From Brevibacillus sp. JNUCC-41 (lineage in GTDB: Bacteria > Bacillota > Bacilli > Bacillales > DSM-1321), in the NCBI RefSeq assembly GCF_014844095.1, contig NZ_CP062163.1, forward strand, positions 3,133,501-3,197,500: a stretch of DNA of 64,000 bases. The letters are read 5' to 3'. Shown here piece by piece: positions 7,404 to 15,881 of this stretch (position 1 is its first letter; each line of letters begins with the position of its first letter). A program made the position numbers and the translations under genes. The notes beneath the pieces are model-generated. The model ran no database searches. It saw nothing but the letters and a program-made list of their open reading frames with translations, and was not told where the DNA came from.

Positions 7404-8537
7404 CTAACGGGACTTCTGAAGGGCGTTGTGGAAAATATCAGCCACTTCATCATCTTGGTTGGGCATCATATGGGCGTAATGCTCTAACGTGATGGTAGGA
7501 TCCGAATGTCCTAAACGAGCCGCTACTTTGACGATATCTACCCCTTCAGAGATCAAGATGGAAGCGTGTGTGTGCCGGAAATCGTGAAACCGAATGGGTG
7601 TTACGTTAGCCGCTTTACTGATACGCTTCATCACACGTAACACGTTCCGTGGATCTTGAAAGGTGCCAATCTCCGTACAAATGACTAAGTTCTGATCTTG
7701 ATAAAGTTCCCCAATTCTTTTTCTCTGGGTTTCTTGTCGTTCCTTATGAGCCTTTAATGCCTTGATCAGGAAATCTTGAATCGGAACCTGCCGTTTTGAT
7801 TTTTTCGTTTTCAGCGTGGATAAACGATACCCTTTATTAGGAATGTGAGAAAGGGACCGTTGTATCCGGATGACTTTTTTTTCAAAGTCAATATCGCTCC
7901 ATTTTAACCCAAGGAGCTCACCTTTCCTCATACCCGTATAAATGGCGATTAAGAAGGTTAGATAATGTCGTTCTCCCTTGCATTGATTAAGGAACGAATC
8001 AATCTCATCAAAGGACCATATCTTCATTTCTTCTTTTTTCACCGAGGGTGGATCAGCATTAATCACCGGATTGAAACTAATCTTTTTCCACTTTACAGCT
8101 TGATCGAAGGCCTGATTTAACAACTGGTGTAATTTTCGTATGGTACTCGTACTATACTCCTCATCTAATTTGAGGTTATAAAAAACATCGATATCTTCGG
8201 TCGTAATTTTTGAAAGCATTTTGTTGGCAAAAGGATTTTCTCGTATTAAGTGCTTATCCATCAAATACTTTCTGCTTGAGGCCGTTGTTTCTGTAATCCT
8301 TTTTTGATAATGGGACGTAAACCAAAAATCCATATAGGATGAAAAGGATTCTTTGCTCGGATCGACAAATCGATCTTCATCCAGTTCAGTCTGAATCTTT
8401 CGAAGAGCAGCTTGTGCATCTTTTTTTCGAGGAAATCCACTCTTTGTTTTTTGTCTTCGTTTACCTGTAATCGGGTCTCTTCCTATGTCTACAATATATG
8501 ACCAAGTATTTCCTCTTTGTTTAACAGTGCCTTTCAT
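7404..8537 (-). CDS. int: Tyrosine recombinase (phage/ICE-type integrase)
   Basis: 377 residues from the ATG at 8537. Domains in order: an arm-type DNA-binding region (K-R-R-Q-K-T-K-S-G-F, about residues 22-45), a SAM-like core-binding domain (about 60-160), and a catalytic domain with R in T-G-M-R-K-G-E-L-L-G, the H-x-x-R box in H-D-F-R-H-T-H-A-S, and L-G-H-S followed by the H-Y-A nucleophile Tyr. All catalytic residues are present, so it should be functional. It faces the tRNA-Val terminator, consistent with tRNA-targeted integration. Its excisionase-type partner is upstream at 8886-9083. Confidence 0.9.
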   Translation of the reverse strand: MKGTVKQRGNTWSYIVDIGRDPITGKRRQKTKSGFPRKKDAQAALRKIQTELDEDRFVDPSKESFSSYMDFWFTSHYQKRITETTASSRKYLMDKHLIRENPFANKMLSKITTEDIDVFYNLKLDEEYSTSTIRKLHQLLNQAFDQAVKWKKISFNPVINADPPSVKKEEMKIWSFDEIDSFLNQCKGERHYLTFLIAIYTGMRKGELLGLKWSDIDFEKKVIRIQRSLSHIPNKGYRLSTLKTKKSKRQVPIQDFLIKALKAHKERQETQRKRIGELYQDQNLVICTEIGTFQDPRNVLRVMKRISKAANVTPIRFHDFRHTHASILISEGVDIVKVAARLGHSDPTITLEHYAHMMPNQDDEVADIFHNALQKSR

Positions 8538-8599
8538 TTTGCTTGCCCCCATATCCTATAGTAGTTCGTGTTAGAACATTGGAAAGCAAGTGGTCTAGT

Positions 8600-8820
8600 A
8601 TCAGTTTGACCACTTACTTTCGGTTCTATAAGCCACTCTTTTCCTCTAGTTTTCAGATAGCAGCTTGAATAGTGCTGCTTGTGCATCTTTTTGGCGTGTG
8701 AGTCTGCTTTATATTTTTTGTCTACATTCACCTGTTAGCGAATTTTTCTCAAAATCTACTATATGTTCAAGAGTTTTCGCTCTTTTTTGAGCTACCTCTC
8801 ATTATGCTAACCTCCGTAAA
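8600..8820 (-). pseudogene. Decayed second excisionase/integrase junction
   Basis: 8655-8820 is a degenerate copy of the integrase N-terminal coding region (compare 8400-8560: both contain GCTTGTGCATCTTTTT and a later ATATATG/CTATATG block). 8606-8640 resembles the end of the excisionase gene (compare 8868-8905, GGTT-CTATAAGC versus GGTT-TTATAAGC). Read on the minus strand, the order is xis, int fragment, xis fragment, int. That is what remains if two tandem xis-int modules recombined or one was deleted. A 65-codon frame across it (8534-8731) is not a gene. Confidence 0.6.
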
Positions 8821-8885
8821 TGTTTGATGAAAATTATGTAAGGTAAGTAGGTAGTTGGTGATATGACCACTCCGTACTCACGGTT

Positions 8886-9083
8886 TTATAAGCTGCTCAC
8901 TTGTTGCTGAGTCAGCCAGTTAAAAAACTCATCACGGAGCACACGTTTACTGCGACCTAATTTAATAAGTGGAAATGATTTTTGTTCCATTAACTCATAA
9001 GCGGTTGGCTTAGATACCATTAAAATTTCAGATAAATGTACGGCTGTTAGGATCATTGGATAATCTTCGATGTTTTTAGGCAT
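8886..9083 (-). CDS. xis: Excisionase-family helix-turn-helix protein
   Basis: 65 residues with a MerR-like winged helix-turn-helix of the excisionase DNA-binding type: L-T-A-V-H-L-S-E-I-L-M-V-S-K-P-T-A-Y-E-L-M, then F-P-L-I-K-L-G-R-S-K-R-V and a terminal F-x-x-W-L. Such proteins bind near att sites and bias integrase toward excision. AGGAGAAAT precedes the ATG. It is encoded just upstream of int in the same direction, separated by the decayed junction. Confidence 0.85.
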   Translation of the reverse strand: MPKNIEDYPMILTAVHLSEILMVSKPTAYELMEQKSFPLIKLGRSKRVLRDEFFNWLTQQQVSSL

Positions 9084-9470
9084 ACTTTATTTCTCCTTTT
9101 AATTTTAATTTATTAGTTTAATAGTGATTAATTAGAATTAACTGATTTAATTCGGACACATTATATTTTTAAAAACCTTTCGTTTTCAAGGGGGGACTCG
9201 AAAAATAATAAAAAAGTAATAAGATAATGCATAAAAAGTAAATTTGAGAGATTGTGATGGTTTCTACTTAACTAATGGGGCAGGTTAGTTCAAAAAAAGG
9301 GAATTTTACCTTTTTCAGTTCGTATAAAAAGGTAGCAGGAAATAGTGTGTCTTTGGGGGTGAAAAGGATATAAATATAATTAAAGTATTCCAAGTGTTTT
9401 TTTCCTTTTTCAGTAAATTTAAGTATTTTTTATGATAAAATTAATCCAGCTTAATGTTGGAGGGAATAGA
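9084..9470. other. Divergent intergenic region with one palindromic repeat
   Basis: AT-rich region between xis and the lipoprotein gene. It contains the palindromic module at 9271-9291 (AACTAAT-N7-GTTAGTT), preceded by a GGTTTCTACTTAA string that recurs at about 14471-14485. No gene is visible. Confidence 0.5.
9271..9291. repeat. Palindromic repeat, copy A
   Basis: AACTAAT GGGGCAG GTTAGTT, one mismatch in the arms. It is the same unit as 10219-10239 and 10655-10677. Confidence 0.6.
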
Positions 9471-10181
9471 TTGAAACCACTGATGTTTGCACTCATAATT
9501 TTATTATTAGCTGGATGTTCAAATGATGATAAACAATCCGCTGAAAGATTAAACACTTACGTAACGACTAGTCTTAATGATTCTGGTTTTAAGGATTATA
9601 TAAAAAGAGACATAACGATTACTAAGGACAATGAGGAAAAGAATGAATCAAACACCCACTATATATATACGGTCGGTGCAGAGCTAAATGATGATTTTTT
9701 CAACAATTTATCAATGGAAGAACAATATAACTTCATAATCTCCTTATCTGATGAATATGATGGTGAGTTTGATTGTGGAGATGAATCACAATGTACAATA
9801 GGAAAATTCACATTTCAATACAATGACGATATTTATGAAGTAAGTCCACAAGATAATTTTCTGAAAACCATTACAATTAACGGAGATTCATACAGTTTAG
9901 ATGATGTCCGTCCAAAGGAAGAAACAGAAACACAAGAGGCTACATCCACAGAGGAAGATACAACCGAAGAGGATGCAACAGAAGTAACACCCTCTATAGA
10001 TACCGATGCCGTTTATGCATATATGAAAGCAACCTATGAAGAGTTAACAAATTATGGGGAGACTTATGTTCCAGAAGTACACGATCCCCAAATCGCTGAA
10101 TTGGCTAGTGAAAAATTTGGAATTACCGAAGAAGAAGCTAGTCAGATATATATCGATATAGAAATGGCCGGAGGGCAATGA
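9471..10181 (+). CDS. Secreted lipoprotein of unknown function
   Basis: 236 residues. The TTG at 9471 is chosen because GGAGG lies 7 bases upstream and the hydrophobic signal then starts directly; an earlier ATG at 9432 would add an unlikely 13-residue leader. A lipobox L-L-A-G-C is at about residues 12-16. The mature part has a mixed alpha/beta section with a possible disulfide pair (C-G-D-E-S-Q-C), a Thr/Glu-rich linker (about 155-185), and a C-terminal helical domain ending E-E-A-S-Q-I-Y-I-D-I-E-M. It is anchored to the outer membrane face by lipid. I do not recognise the family. A terminator and palindrome follow. Confidence 0.75.
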   Translation: MKPLMFALIILLLAGCSNDDKQSAERLNTYVTTSLNDSGFKDYIKRDITITKDNEEKNESNTHYIYTVGAELNDDFFNNLSMEEQYNFIISLSDEYDGEFDCGDESQCTIGKFTFQYNDDIYEVSPQDNFLKTITINGDSYSLDDVRPKEETETQEATSTEEDTTEEDATEVTPSIDTDAVYAYMKATYEELTNYGETYVPEVHDPQIAELASEKFGITEEEASQIYIDIEMAGGQ

Positions 10182-10189
10182 TAAAAATC

Positions 10190-10214
10190 GCTGTCTTTAA
10201 GGCAGCTTTTTCTT
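10190..10214 (+). terminator. Terminator, first copy of the cassette-boundary hairpin
   Basis: GCTGTC-TTTAA-GGCAGC followed by a T-run. The same sequence recurs at 10626-10650. Confidence 0.8.
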
Positions 10215-10218
10215 ATGG

Positions 10219-10239
10219 AACTAGCGGGGCAGGTTAGTT
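10219..10239. repeat. Palindromic repeat, copy B
   Basis: AACTAGC GGGGCAG GTTAGTT directly after the terminator hairpin. Confidence 0.6.
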
Positions 10240-10274
10240 GAACAGAGTTATGATATAAGTATTGGGGTGATTGT

Positions 10275-10541
10275 ATGAAATATACTTGTCCTTGCTGTGG
10301 CTATAAAACATTAGATGAAGAACCTCCTGGAACATATGAAATTTGTAAAATTTGTTTTTGGGAAGATGATGGAGTTCAATATAGTGACCCAGATTATGAG
10401 GGTGGTGCCAATATCCCATCTTTAAGGCAAGCACAAAAAAACTATCTTGGGTTTGGTGCTTGTGAGGAAAGGTGTATTGAGTTTGTAAGAAAACCTAATG
10501 AGAAAGACGGAAAGGACCCTGTTTGGAAACCCTTAATTTAA
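10275..10541 (+). CDS. Cysteine-rich CPCC-family protein
   Basis: 88 residues with the family signature C-P-C-C-G-Y near the N terminus, a second pair C-K-I-C-F-W-E-D-D-G, and the conserved P-D-Y-E-G-G-A-N and S-L-R-x-A-Q-x-N-Y blocks. The Cys pairs probably bind one zinc. CPCC proteins are common as small genes in toxin-immunity and accessory islands, but their biochemical role is not established. GGGGTG lies 6-7 bases before the ATG. The gene sits between two copies of the same terminator-palindrome module, like a cassette. Confidence 0.85.
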   Translation: MKYTCPCCGYKTLDEEPPGTYEICKICFWEDDGVQYSDPDYEGGANIPSLRQAQKNYLGFGACEERCIEFVRKPNEKDGKDPVWKPLI

Positions 10542-10625
10542 GGAAAACTGTTGTTCCATCGCTTACGTCTTTCGGCCTCGGCTTAGCTCCCGACTAACAA
10601 ACGGGTGCTTTATCTGAAGATCGGA

Positions 10626-10650
10626 GCTGTCTTTAAGGCAGCTTTTTCTT
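10626..10650 (+). terminator. Terminator, second copy of the cassette-boundary hairpin
   Basis: GCTGTC-TTTAA-GGCAGC plus T-run, identical in stem and loop to 10190-10206. Confidence 0.8.
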
Positions 10651-10654
10651 TATG

Positions 10655-10677
10655 CAACTAACGGGGCAGGTTAGTTG
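10655..10677. repeat. Palindromic repeat, copy C (perfect)
   Basis: CAACTAAC GGGGCAG GTTAGTTG; the 8-base arms are perfectly complementary. Confidence 0.7.
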
Positions 10678-10720
10678 AACAAGAACTTTGATTATTCTAG
10701 AGATTGAAGAGGGATTTTTG

Positions 10721-10933
10721 TTGAAATTAAAGGATGAAGAATTCGAAAGGATATCTAAGCTAATTATGAAAACAATTCTTATATATTTAGCAGGATTATT
10801 AGTTTATCTTATATTGATAGCTAATTATGAATCTCGATTTGATAGTCCATCTGCCATAATCTTTACCTTAATTTTTATATTTTCAATTTTTGTAATTGGT
10901 ATTTTAAAAAGAATACTTATCAAAAAAAAATAA
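10721..10933 (+). CDS. Small two-helix membrane protein
   Basis: 70 residues from a TTG at 10721 with GAGGG 7 bases upstream; an earlier TTG at 10688 would add 11 residues without a better ribosome site. Two predicted membrane helices (about residues 15-34 and 43-63) are followed by a Lys-rich tail K-R-I-L-I-K-K-K, so the C terminus is probably cytoplasmic. Function unknown. It is the third cassette of this small-gene run, ended by the terminator at 10975-11008. Confidence 0.5.
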   Translation: MKLKDEEFERISKLIMKTILIYLAGLLVYLILIANYESRFDSPSAIIFTLIFIFSIFVIGILKRILIKKK

Positions 10934-10974
10934 AATAAAAGACTTACTTAAACTAACGGGTGCTTCGTATTATA

Positions 10975-11008
10975 AGGTTAGCCAGTTTTTACTGGTTGAC
11001 CTTTTTTT
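10975..11008 (+). terminator. Terminator after the two-helix membrane protein
   Basis: GGTTAGCCAG pairs with CTGGTTGACC (two wobble pairs), followed by seven T. Confidence 0.75.
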
Positions 11009-11034
11009 AATAGAATCTATTATATCAGTAGCCA

Positions 11035-11195
11035 GGGTGGACGTACGGGTGCGTGGGACTTGATCCCGTGAACTAAACTGTCCGCCCCCTACTTGTAGAA
11101 ACATGTTTGAGGCTGGTTGGGACGTAGATCTCGTATAACAAGCGAAGCTATGACACTACATGGAGGACTAGGGGTACTGGTTAGTAAGTAGAGGA
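11035..11195 (+). ncRNA. Candidate IS110 bridge RNA region
   Basis: IS110-group elements encode a bridge RNA from the non-coding end upstream of the recombinase (established for IS621 and relatives). Here the region holds an 8-bp stem GGGTGGAC (11035-11042) with GTCCGCCC (11080-11087) around an internal G-rich loop with a GGGA/TCCC hairpin, and a long-range pair CTACTT (about 11089) with AAGTAG (about 11188). Its length of about 160-170 nt fits. Guide loops were not assigned because the true element ends are unknown. Confidence 0.45.
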
Positions 11196-11205
11196 GGGAA
11201 AAACA

Positions 11206-12408
11206 ATGAATCCAGTTGTTGGTCTGGATGTGGCAAAAGGAGAGAGTCAAGTTCAGGCATTTTTAGATCAATCAAAACCGTATGGAAAGAGCTTCTCAAT
11301 AAAGCATACTAGAGAGGAATTAGATCATTTTATTGGATTTCTAAAAGAAGTTGAAGAGGTGGCAGGGCAGATGCCTATGGTCATTTTAGAATCTACAGGG
11401 CATTAACATTCTCCTGTTATTCAATTCTTGGAGGAACAAGGAGTTCTATATATCTTACTAAATCCGATTATTTCTTATCAGGCAAAGAAGTCCGGTTTAC
11501 GAAAGGTAAAAACAGACGCAATCGATGCGTACCAGTTGTGTGTGCTGTATTACAAAGAGGATTTTGAATCTCATAAAATTAGAGGAATTCGGCTTTTAGA
11601 CCTTCGGAATTTGTCCAGACAACAGGAAATCGTAACGAATATGTATGTGGAAGCTAAACTTCAGTTTCACACCATTTTAGATCAACTGTTTCCTGAATAC
11701 AGAAAGGTTTTTGGCGATTTATTCTCAAAGGTTTCATTATTGATGTTAAAGGAATACCCTACTTCAGAGGCCGTAATAAAAGCCGGGGAAAGTAAACTAG
11801 CAGAGAGTGTAATGGAGTTCTGTCCTAGCCGATCGGGTCAATGGGCGTGGGGAAAAGCCAAAAAAATAATGGACTCCGCATCTCGAAATCCATTTCAAAA
11901 AAGCGTGTATGAAAGTCACGTAATCAATCTACGTATGTATATTGAGTTGCTTTTTCATTACCAGGGACACCTCTCTGAGTTGGAAGATCGTATAGTGGCC
12001 CTGGCAAATGAACTGGAAGAATATAAGATCATCCAATCGATTCCCGGTATCGGAGAAAAAATCGCAGCCACGATTATCTCTGAAATTGGTGAAATCGATC
12101 GGTTTAATCACCCGAAAAAACTAGTTGCCTTCGCTGGAGTAGATCCAAGTGTTCACTCATCAGGTAAGTTTACGGCAACCATTAATCGTATTACTAAAAG
12201 GGGTTCGAGCAGACTACGTCATTCTCTGTATCTTGCCGTACTGTGCGGCATAAGAAGTTCAAGGAACAAAAAGCTTAAAGCATTCTATGATAAGAAAAAA
12301 TCAGAAGGAAAACCTGCCAAAGTTTCAATCGTTGCCTGTATAAATAAGTTGCTTCATTGGATTTATGCTTTATTAAGCAGAAAAGAAACGTTCCTAGATT
12401 TAGCCTAA
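11206..12408 (+). pseudogene. IS110-family transposase with one nonsense codon
   Basis: The frame runs from ATG 11206 (AGGAGGG upstream) to 12408, interrupted only by TAA at 11404-11406, where the family has Y in Y-H-x-P. Without it the protein would be 400 residues, full length. The N-terminal DEDD RuvC-like domain shows D in G-L-D-V-A-K-G, E in L-E-S-T-G, and the D pair in K-T-D-A-I-D-A. The C-terminal domain has I-P-G-I-G-E-K-I-A-A and V-H-S-S-G-K-F with the conserved Ser. The single stop suggests recent inactivation, or a sequencing error. Confidence 0.85.
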
Positions 12409-12475
12409 TTAACGATTTTGTGAAACAGAGAAAAATCCTTCCAAAAGGGTTTTGGAGGGCTATTTGTCATGAACA

Positions 12476-13004
12476 AAAATAGTATATCATAAGGGAAATG
12501 AAAATTTCAGAGAAAGATATTGACATCCTATTAGCTGGTTTAGTTCTAAGGAACACAAAAATGATTAAACTTTGTTTCAAACCTGCAGCATAGGCGAATA
12601 AAACCTCTTGGCCACCAAGGGGTTTTAGGGTTTCTTAAAGAGTGATTATGCCAACTGGATTTGTATATAATATACATTTATCAAGAATCATTTTTTACAA
12701 CAAAATAATACAAACAAGATATTGAAAAGATTAAAAGTAAAAGAAGAAAATTTATTATAGGGGTCCCTACCCACATTGACATCAATTTAAAGTTATGTAG
12801 TACCCCCAGAACGAAATTTTGGACTCGGTCATATGGTAGGACTCCTATTAGAAGTTGTGTTATAGTAAGAATTAATTAAAATTGTAAATGAAAGGGATTT
12901 TATTGTGGATTTTAAGGCTATGGTAGGTTGGTTTATAAAAGATAAAACCTCCATTAAAATAATAAATTTCATTCTAAAATCTTTTGACCAAAGGAGGAAC
13001 TTAA
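12476..13004. other. Gap with a terminator-like hairpin and an IS-end-like remnant
   Basis: 12598-12630 forms AAAACCTCTTGG / CCAAGGGGTTTT. Around 12763-12800 is a GGGTCCCTACCC and CATTGACATCAAT string of the kind seen at ends of Bacillus insertion sequences, without a transposase. 12905-13075 holds a weak GTG frame of about 57 codons overlapping the next gene out of frame, which I do not call. Confidence 0.4.
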
Positions 13005-13187
13005 ATGTATCGAAAAATTATGATTTTTCTTTCCCTGTATTTTATAAGTGCTTTTATTCTTTATTTTGTAATTGAGAAAACATCTTTTTTATTACCAGCA
13101 ATCTTCCTTGGAGCATTAGCATCACTAATCTTTTTAATTGGTTATCTTGCTTATTATTATTACACAAAAAAACAACAAAACAATTAA
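13005..13187 (+). CDS. Small two-helix membrane protein
   Basis: 60 residues with two membrane helices (about 5-23 and 29-52) joined by a short E-K-T turn, and a Tyr-rich, Lys-ended C terminus. AAAGGAGG lies 7 bases before the ATG, an ideal ribosome site. Function unknown. It stands alone with its own terminator (13213-13250). Confidence 0.65.
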   Translation: MYRKIMIFLSLYFISAFILYFVIEKTSFLLPAIFLGALASLIFLIGYLAYYYYTKKQQNN

Positions 13188-13212
13188 TAACAAAATAGTA
13201 CATCATTCATCC

Positions 13213-13250
13213 AAATCTTACTTTATTTTACATTAAAGTAAGATTTTTTT
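13213..13250 (+). terminator. Terminator after the 60-aa membrane protein
   Basis: AAATCTTACTTTA pairs with TAAAGTAAGATTT, followed by T-run. Confidence 0.85.
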
Positions 13251-13292
13251 AGTTCTTTGATTTATACTATATTAAAAACTAGGAGGCTATTT

Positions 13293-14180
13293 ATGTTTAA
13301 AAAAGTATGTATGTCAATGATGACCCTTGTTATGGTAGGTGGTGTTTCTGCTTCTTTTGCTAATGCTGAGACCCCTGAACCAAAAAATGACAAGATCGAT
13401 GAAGCTAGAGAGTATATCCTAAAAAGTAAGGAGGAAACTATAAATCTTCTTGAAGATTTACAAAAAGTAAATCCTACTTTAGAAAATGTAGAAAAGACAA
13501 TTGATAAATATTATAAAAAAAACCCAGCTCCAAAAGAAATTATAAAAGATAAAGATTTATCTTTAGAAGATGTGTTTCCAGATCAAGTAGAAGAAATTGA
13601 AGGTACACTTAATCTTAATGAGTTTATGAGTGAAAAAGAAAAAGAAGTTACACAGAACGATGAAGATAACTTCATTAAATTTAAACATAACAAAGGTGAA
13701 GTTGATGTCTATGTCGGTGAAACTGGTGGTGTATTTATTTTAGAAACGAAAACTATCGATGAAAATAATAACGCTTTATCAAAGTCTTCTAAAATTGGTG
13801 CACTTGCTGCTGCCCAAAAAGTGACAAAGAAAGAAAGAACTACTGGGATTGCTTATAACGCATTTGGTGGCAAAATGTTTACTCTATGGGCCCAAGGTTC
13901 ATTTAATTACAATGGTAAAAGTGTTTCTGTAGCTACTCAAGATGGAGATTATAATAGACATTTCTGGGGATCGACTTTAAATATCACGAAACCTACTTTG
14001 GGTAAAGCAAGAAAAGAAGTTGTTGGAAGTCAGACATATTCTGAAGTTTACTCACGCTTGTATTACGAAGCTGTATTTGGAATAAAGTGGGCAGGGGTTA
14101 CAATGAAATCAGGAACAGTTGAAACATATGTAGGTGGAAGTAAAAGTGGACATTTATATGGATCTGCAAAAAGGATATAA
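13293..14180 (+). CDS. Secreted protein of unknown function
   Basis: 295 residues from the ATG at 13293 (AGGAGG, 7 bases upstream). Signal peptide: F-K-K then a hydrophobic stretch with likely cleavage after A-N-A (about residue 25). Residues 30-115 are acidic, Lys/Glu-rich and helical. Residues 165-295 are richer in Gly, Tyr and aromatic residues (F-N-Y-N-G-K-S-V-S-V, H-F-W-G-S-T-L-N-I), looking like a beta-rich exported domain. No catalytic motif is seen. It may be a secreted effector or surface protein; I do not recognise the family. Confidence 0.7.
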   Translation: MFKKVCMSMMTLVMVGGVSASFANAETPEPKNDKIDEAREYILKSKEETINLLEDLQKVNPTLENVEKTIDKYYKKNPAPKEIIKDKDLSLEDVFPDQVEEIEGTLNLNEFMSEKEKEVTQNDEDNFIKFKHNKGEVDVYVGETGGVFILETKTIDENNNALSKSSKIGALAAAQKVTKKERTTGIAYNAFGGKMFTLWAQGSFNYNGKSVSVATQDGDYNRHFWGSTLNITKPTLGKARKEVVGSQTYSEVYSRLYYEAVFGIKWAGVTMKSGTVETYVGGSKSGHLYGSAKRI

Positions 14181-14231
14181 AAAGATTGATAGATTTTAAC
14201 GGTATAAGAAGCTTAAAAAAGATTTCAATAT

Positions 14232-14289
14232 GATCAAAAACACTGAAAACACTCTGGATGCTTCCAGGGTGTTTTTCGTGTTTTTGATG
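14232..14289 (+). terminator. Terminator after the secreted protein gene
   Basis: AACACTCTGGA with TCCAGGGTGTT plus T-run, nested in a longer ATCAAAAACAC / GTGTTTTTGAT repeat. Confidence 0.85.
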
Positions 14290-14663
14290 AAGTTCTTCAT
14301 TAGTCATTTTGGGGGTCCCGGCAGGAGGTATCCCAAGTAGGGGTGTCATCAGGAAAGTGCGGATTTACAACGCTAAGCATTTTGACACAAGTCTTATGAG
14401 ACATTTTAAATTCTAATGTAGAAATGAGGTGATTTGATTATGTACCAATAGGCTTTACTCTATTGAGATTATGAAGGTTTCTACTTAAACTAACGGGTGC
14501 GGGGGGGTATTCTCTATGCCAGAAAATCATAAAATGCTTTAATTAAAAGAGTGACTATTATAATCAGTTGAAACCTATTTTAGACGAATATCAAATTGAT
14601 GAGTAATAAAAGGATATAAAGTAGTAGTAAGTGCACTGCCTATAATCAAGGAGGTCATATATT
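14290..14663. other. Gap with a partial palindrome-family repeat
   Basis: 14460-14500 shares GGTTTCTACTTAA and AACTAACGGG with the repeat at 9250-9280 but lacks the right arm. No gene is recognised. Confidence 0.4.
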
Positions 14664-14842
14664 ATGAAAGATGTCTTTCAAAAAGAAATTAATGATCTGC
14701 TTAATAAAAAAAGAAGAGCTAAAGAAATCGAAAAGAATAAAGAGGCACTAATTGCGGGTAAAGAGGATGAAGCTAATATACATATTCAAATTGGCTGTTT
14801 TCGTATAGATTGTTGTTTTTTCCCCATACTAATTGAACGTTG
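14664..14842 (+). pseudogene. Small gene truncated by the IS1595-type terminal repeat
   Basis: A perfect AAGGAGG precedes the ATG at 14664. The first 43 codons encode a charged helix (K-E-I-N-D-L-L-N-K-K-R-R-A-K-E-I-E-K-N-K). From 14793 the frame runs through the element's terminal repeat and becomes Cys/Phe-rich until a stop at 14842. The native 3' part is missing, so the gene was probably cut by the insertion. Its original function is unknown. Confidence 0.5.
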
Positions 14843-14873
14843 ATATAATCCGTTTTATAGGAGGCGTTTAGTT

Positions 14874-15881
14874 ATGTGGGAAAATGTATACGAAGGTTTC
14901 AACGATTTAACTAAGTCACAGCAAATGACTTTATTTGAGGCAATAAAACAAGATTTGTTTCTAGAAGAAACTAATAGAATTGATAAATTGCTGGAATCTA
15001 TACGTGAAGCTCGATTTGCTTCAGGAATAGGTTGCGTTCATTGTGGAAGTACATCTGTAAAACGCAATGGGAAATATCGTACAAGGCAACGCTATTTATG
15101 TAAGGATTGCAATAAAACTTTCAATGATATGACTAATACTCCATTTTCAGGCTCAAAACATCCAGAAAAGTGGGTGAAATATATTGAGCTTATGATTGAG
15201 GGTGTTACTTTACCCAAGATCGCTAAACGCTTAAAAATACATATTTCCACTGCATTCTATTGGAGACATAAAATCTTGAACGCACTAGGTAGCCTCGGCT
15301 TCAAACAATTAGAAGGAATTGTCGAGAGTGATGAAACATTCTTTCGTGAGTCTTTAAAAGGGTGCCGTGTGATCAACCATAGAAAACCAAAAAAAAGAGG
15401 AGAAAAAGATAAAAAAAGAGGAATTTCAAATCTTAAGGTTGCCGTAGTAGTGGCTCAAGACCGCAATGGAAATATGATTGCACGTAAAGCAGGTACAGGG
15501 CGGGTTAAAGCCGAAGAAATTGATGCAGTGATAGGTGATTTTATTCACCCATCTGCTTTGTTATGCACTGATACCGCTACAAACTATAAAAAATTCGCTA
15601 AGATAAAAGGCTTGTTGCACGAGACGATTAATGAACGTCAGAAGCAACGTGTGAAAAAAGGCATCTATCATATACAGCACGTTAATAACTTTCACAACAG
15701 ACTAAAGGGTTGGATGGAGCGTTTTCAAGGAGTCGGAACATATTATCTGGATAATTACCTTTACTGGTTTCGCTGGCTAGAAATAGGAAAGAATATGGCA
15801 TTTGATAAACGTGTTGAACAAATGCTTATTTCAGCTTGCCAAAGATCTAATTATCATACTGTTGAGACGCTCAGAAGTTAA
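14874..15881 (+). CDS. IS1595-family (ISXO2-like DDE) transposase
   Basis: 335 residues, the usual length. An N-terminal zinc ribbon C-V-H-C-G (near 53) with C-K-D-C (near 75) is followed by a helix-turn-helix (L-P-K-I-A-K-R-L-K-I-H-I-S-T-A-F-Y-W). The DDE-type catalytic core shows D in E-S-D-E-T-F-F, D in C-T-D-T-A-T-N, and the H-V-N-N-F-H-N-R-L-K block that carries the last catalytic positions of this family. It is intact. AGGAGG is 8 bases before the start. Terminal repeats in the window (14793, 16772, 20921, 21104, 21322) are probably its substrates. Confidence 0.88.
   Translation: MWENVYEGFNDLTKSQQMTLFEAIKQDLFLEETNRIDKLLESIREARFASGIGCVHCGSTSVKRNGKYRTRQRYLCKDCNKTFNDMTNTPFSGSKHPEKWVKYIELMIEGVTLPKIAKRLKIHISTAFYWRHKILNALGSLGFKQLEGIVESDETFFRESLKGCRVINHRKPKKRGEKDKKRGISNLKVAVVVAQDRNGNMIARKAGTGRVKAEEIDAVIGDFIHPSALLCTDTATNYKKFAKIKGLLHETINERQKQRVKKGIYHIQHVNNFHNRLKGWMERFQGVGTYYLDNYLYWFRWLEIGKNMAFDKRVEQMLISACQRSNYHTVETLRS

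Larger units (their letters stand above)
11035..12460 (+). mobile_element. IS110-family insertion sequence (ends approximate)
   Basis: It comprises a structured 5' non-coding region (about 11035-11205), the transposase frame (11206-12408, one internal stop) and a short 3' tail with a hairpin (CCTTCCAAAA with TTTTGGAGGG, about 12447-12475). IS110 elements lack terminal inverted repeats, so exact ends cannot be set from one copy. Confidence 0.6.

Noticed and set aside
8534-8731. 65-codon minus-strand frame upstream of int
   Set aside because: It lies over the decayed int/xis copy and includes the int ribosome site; no motif.
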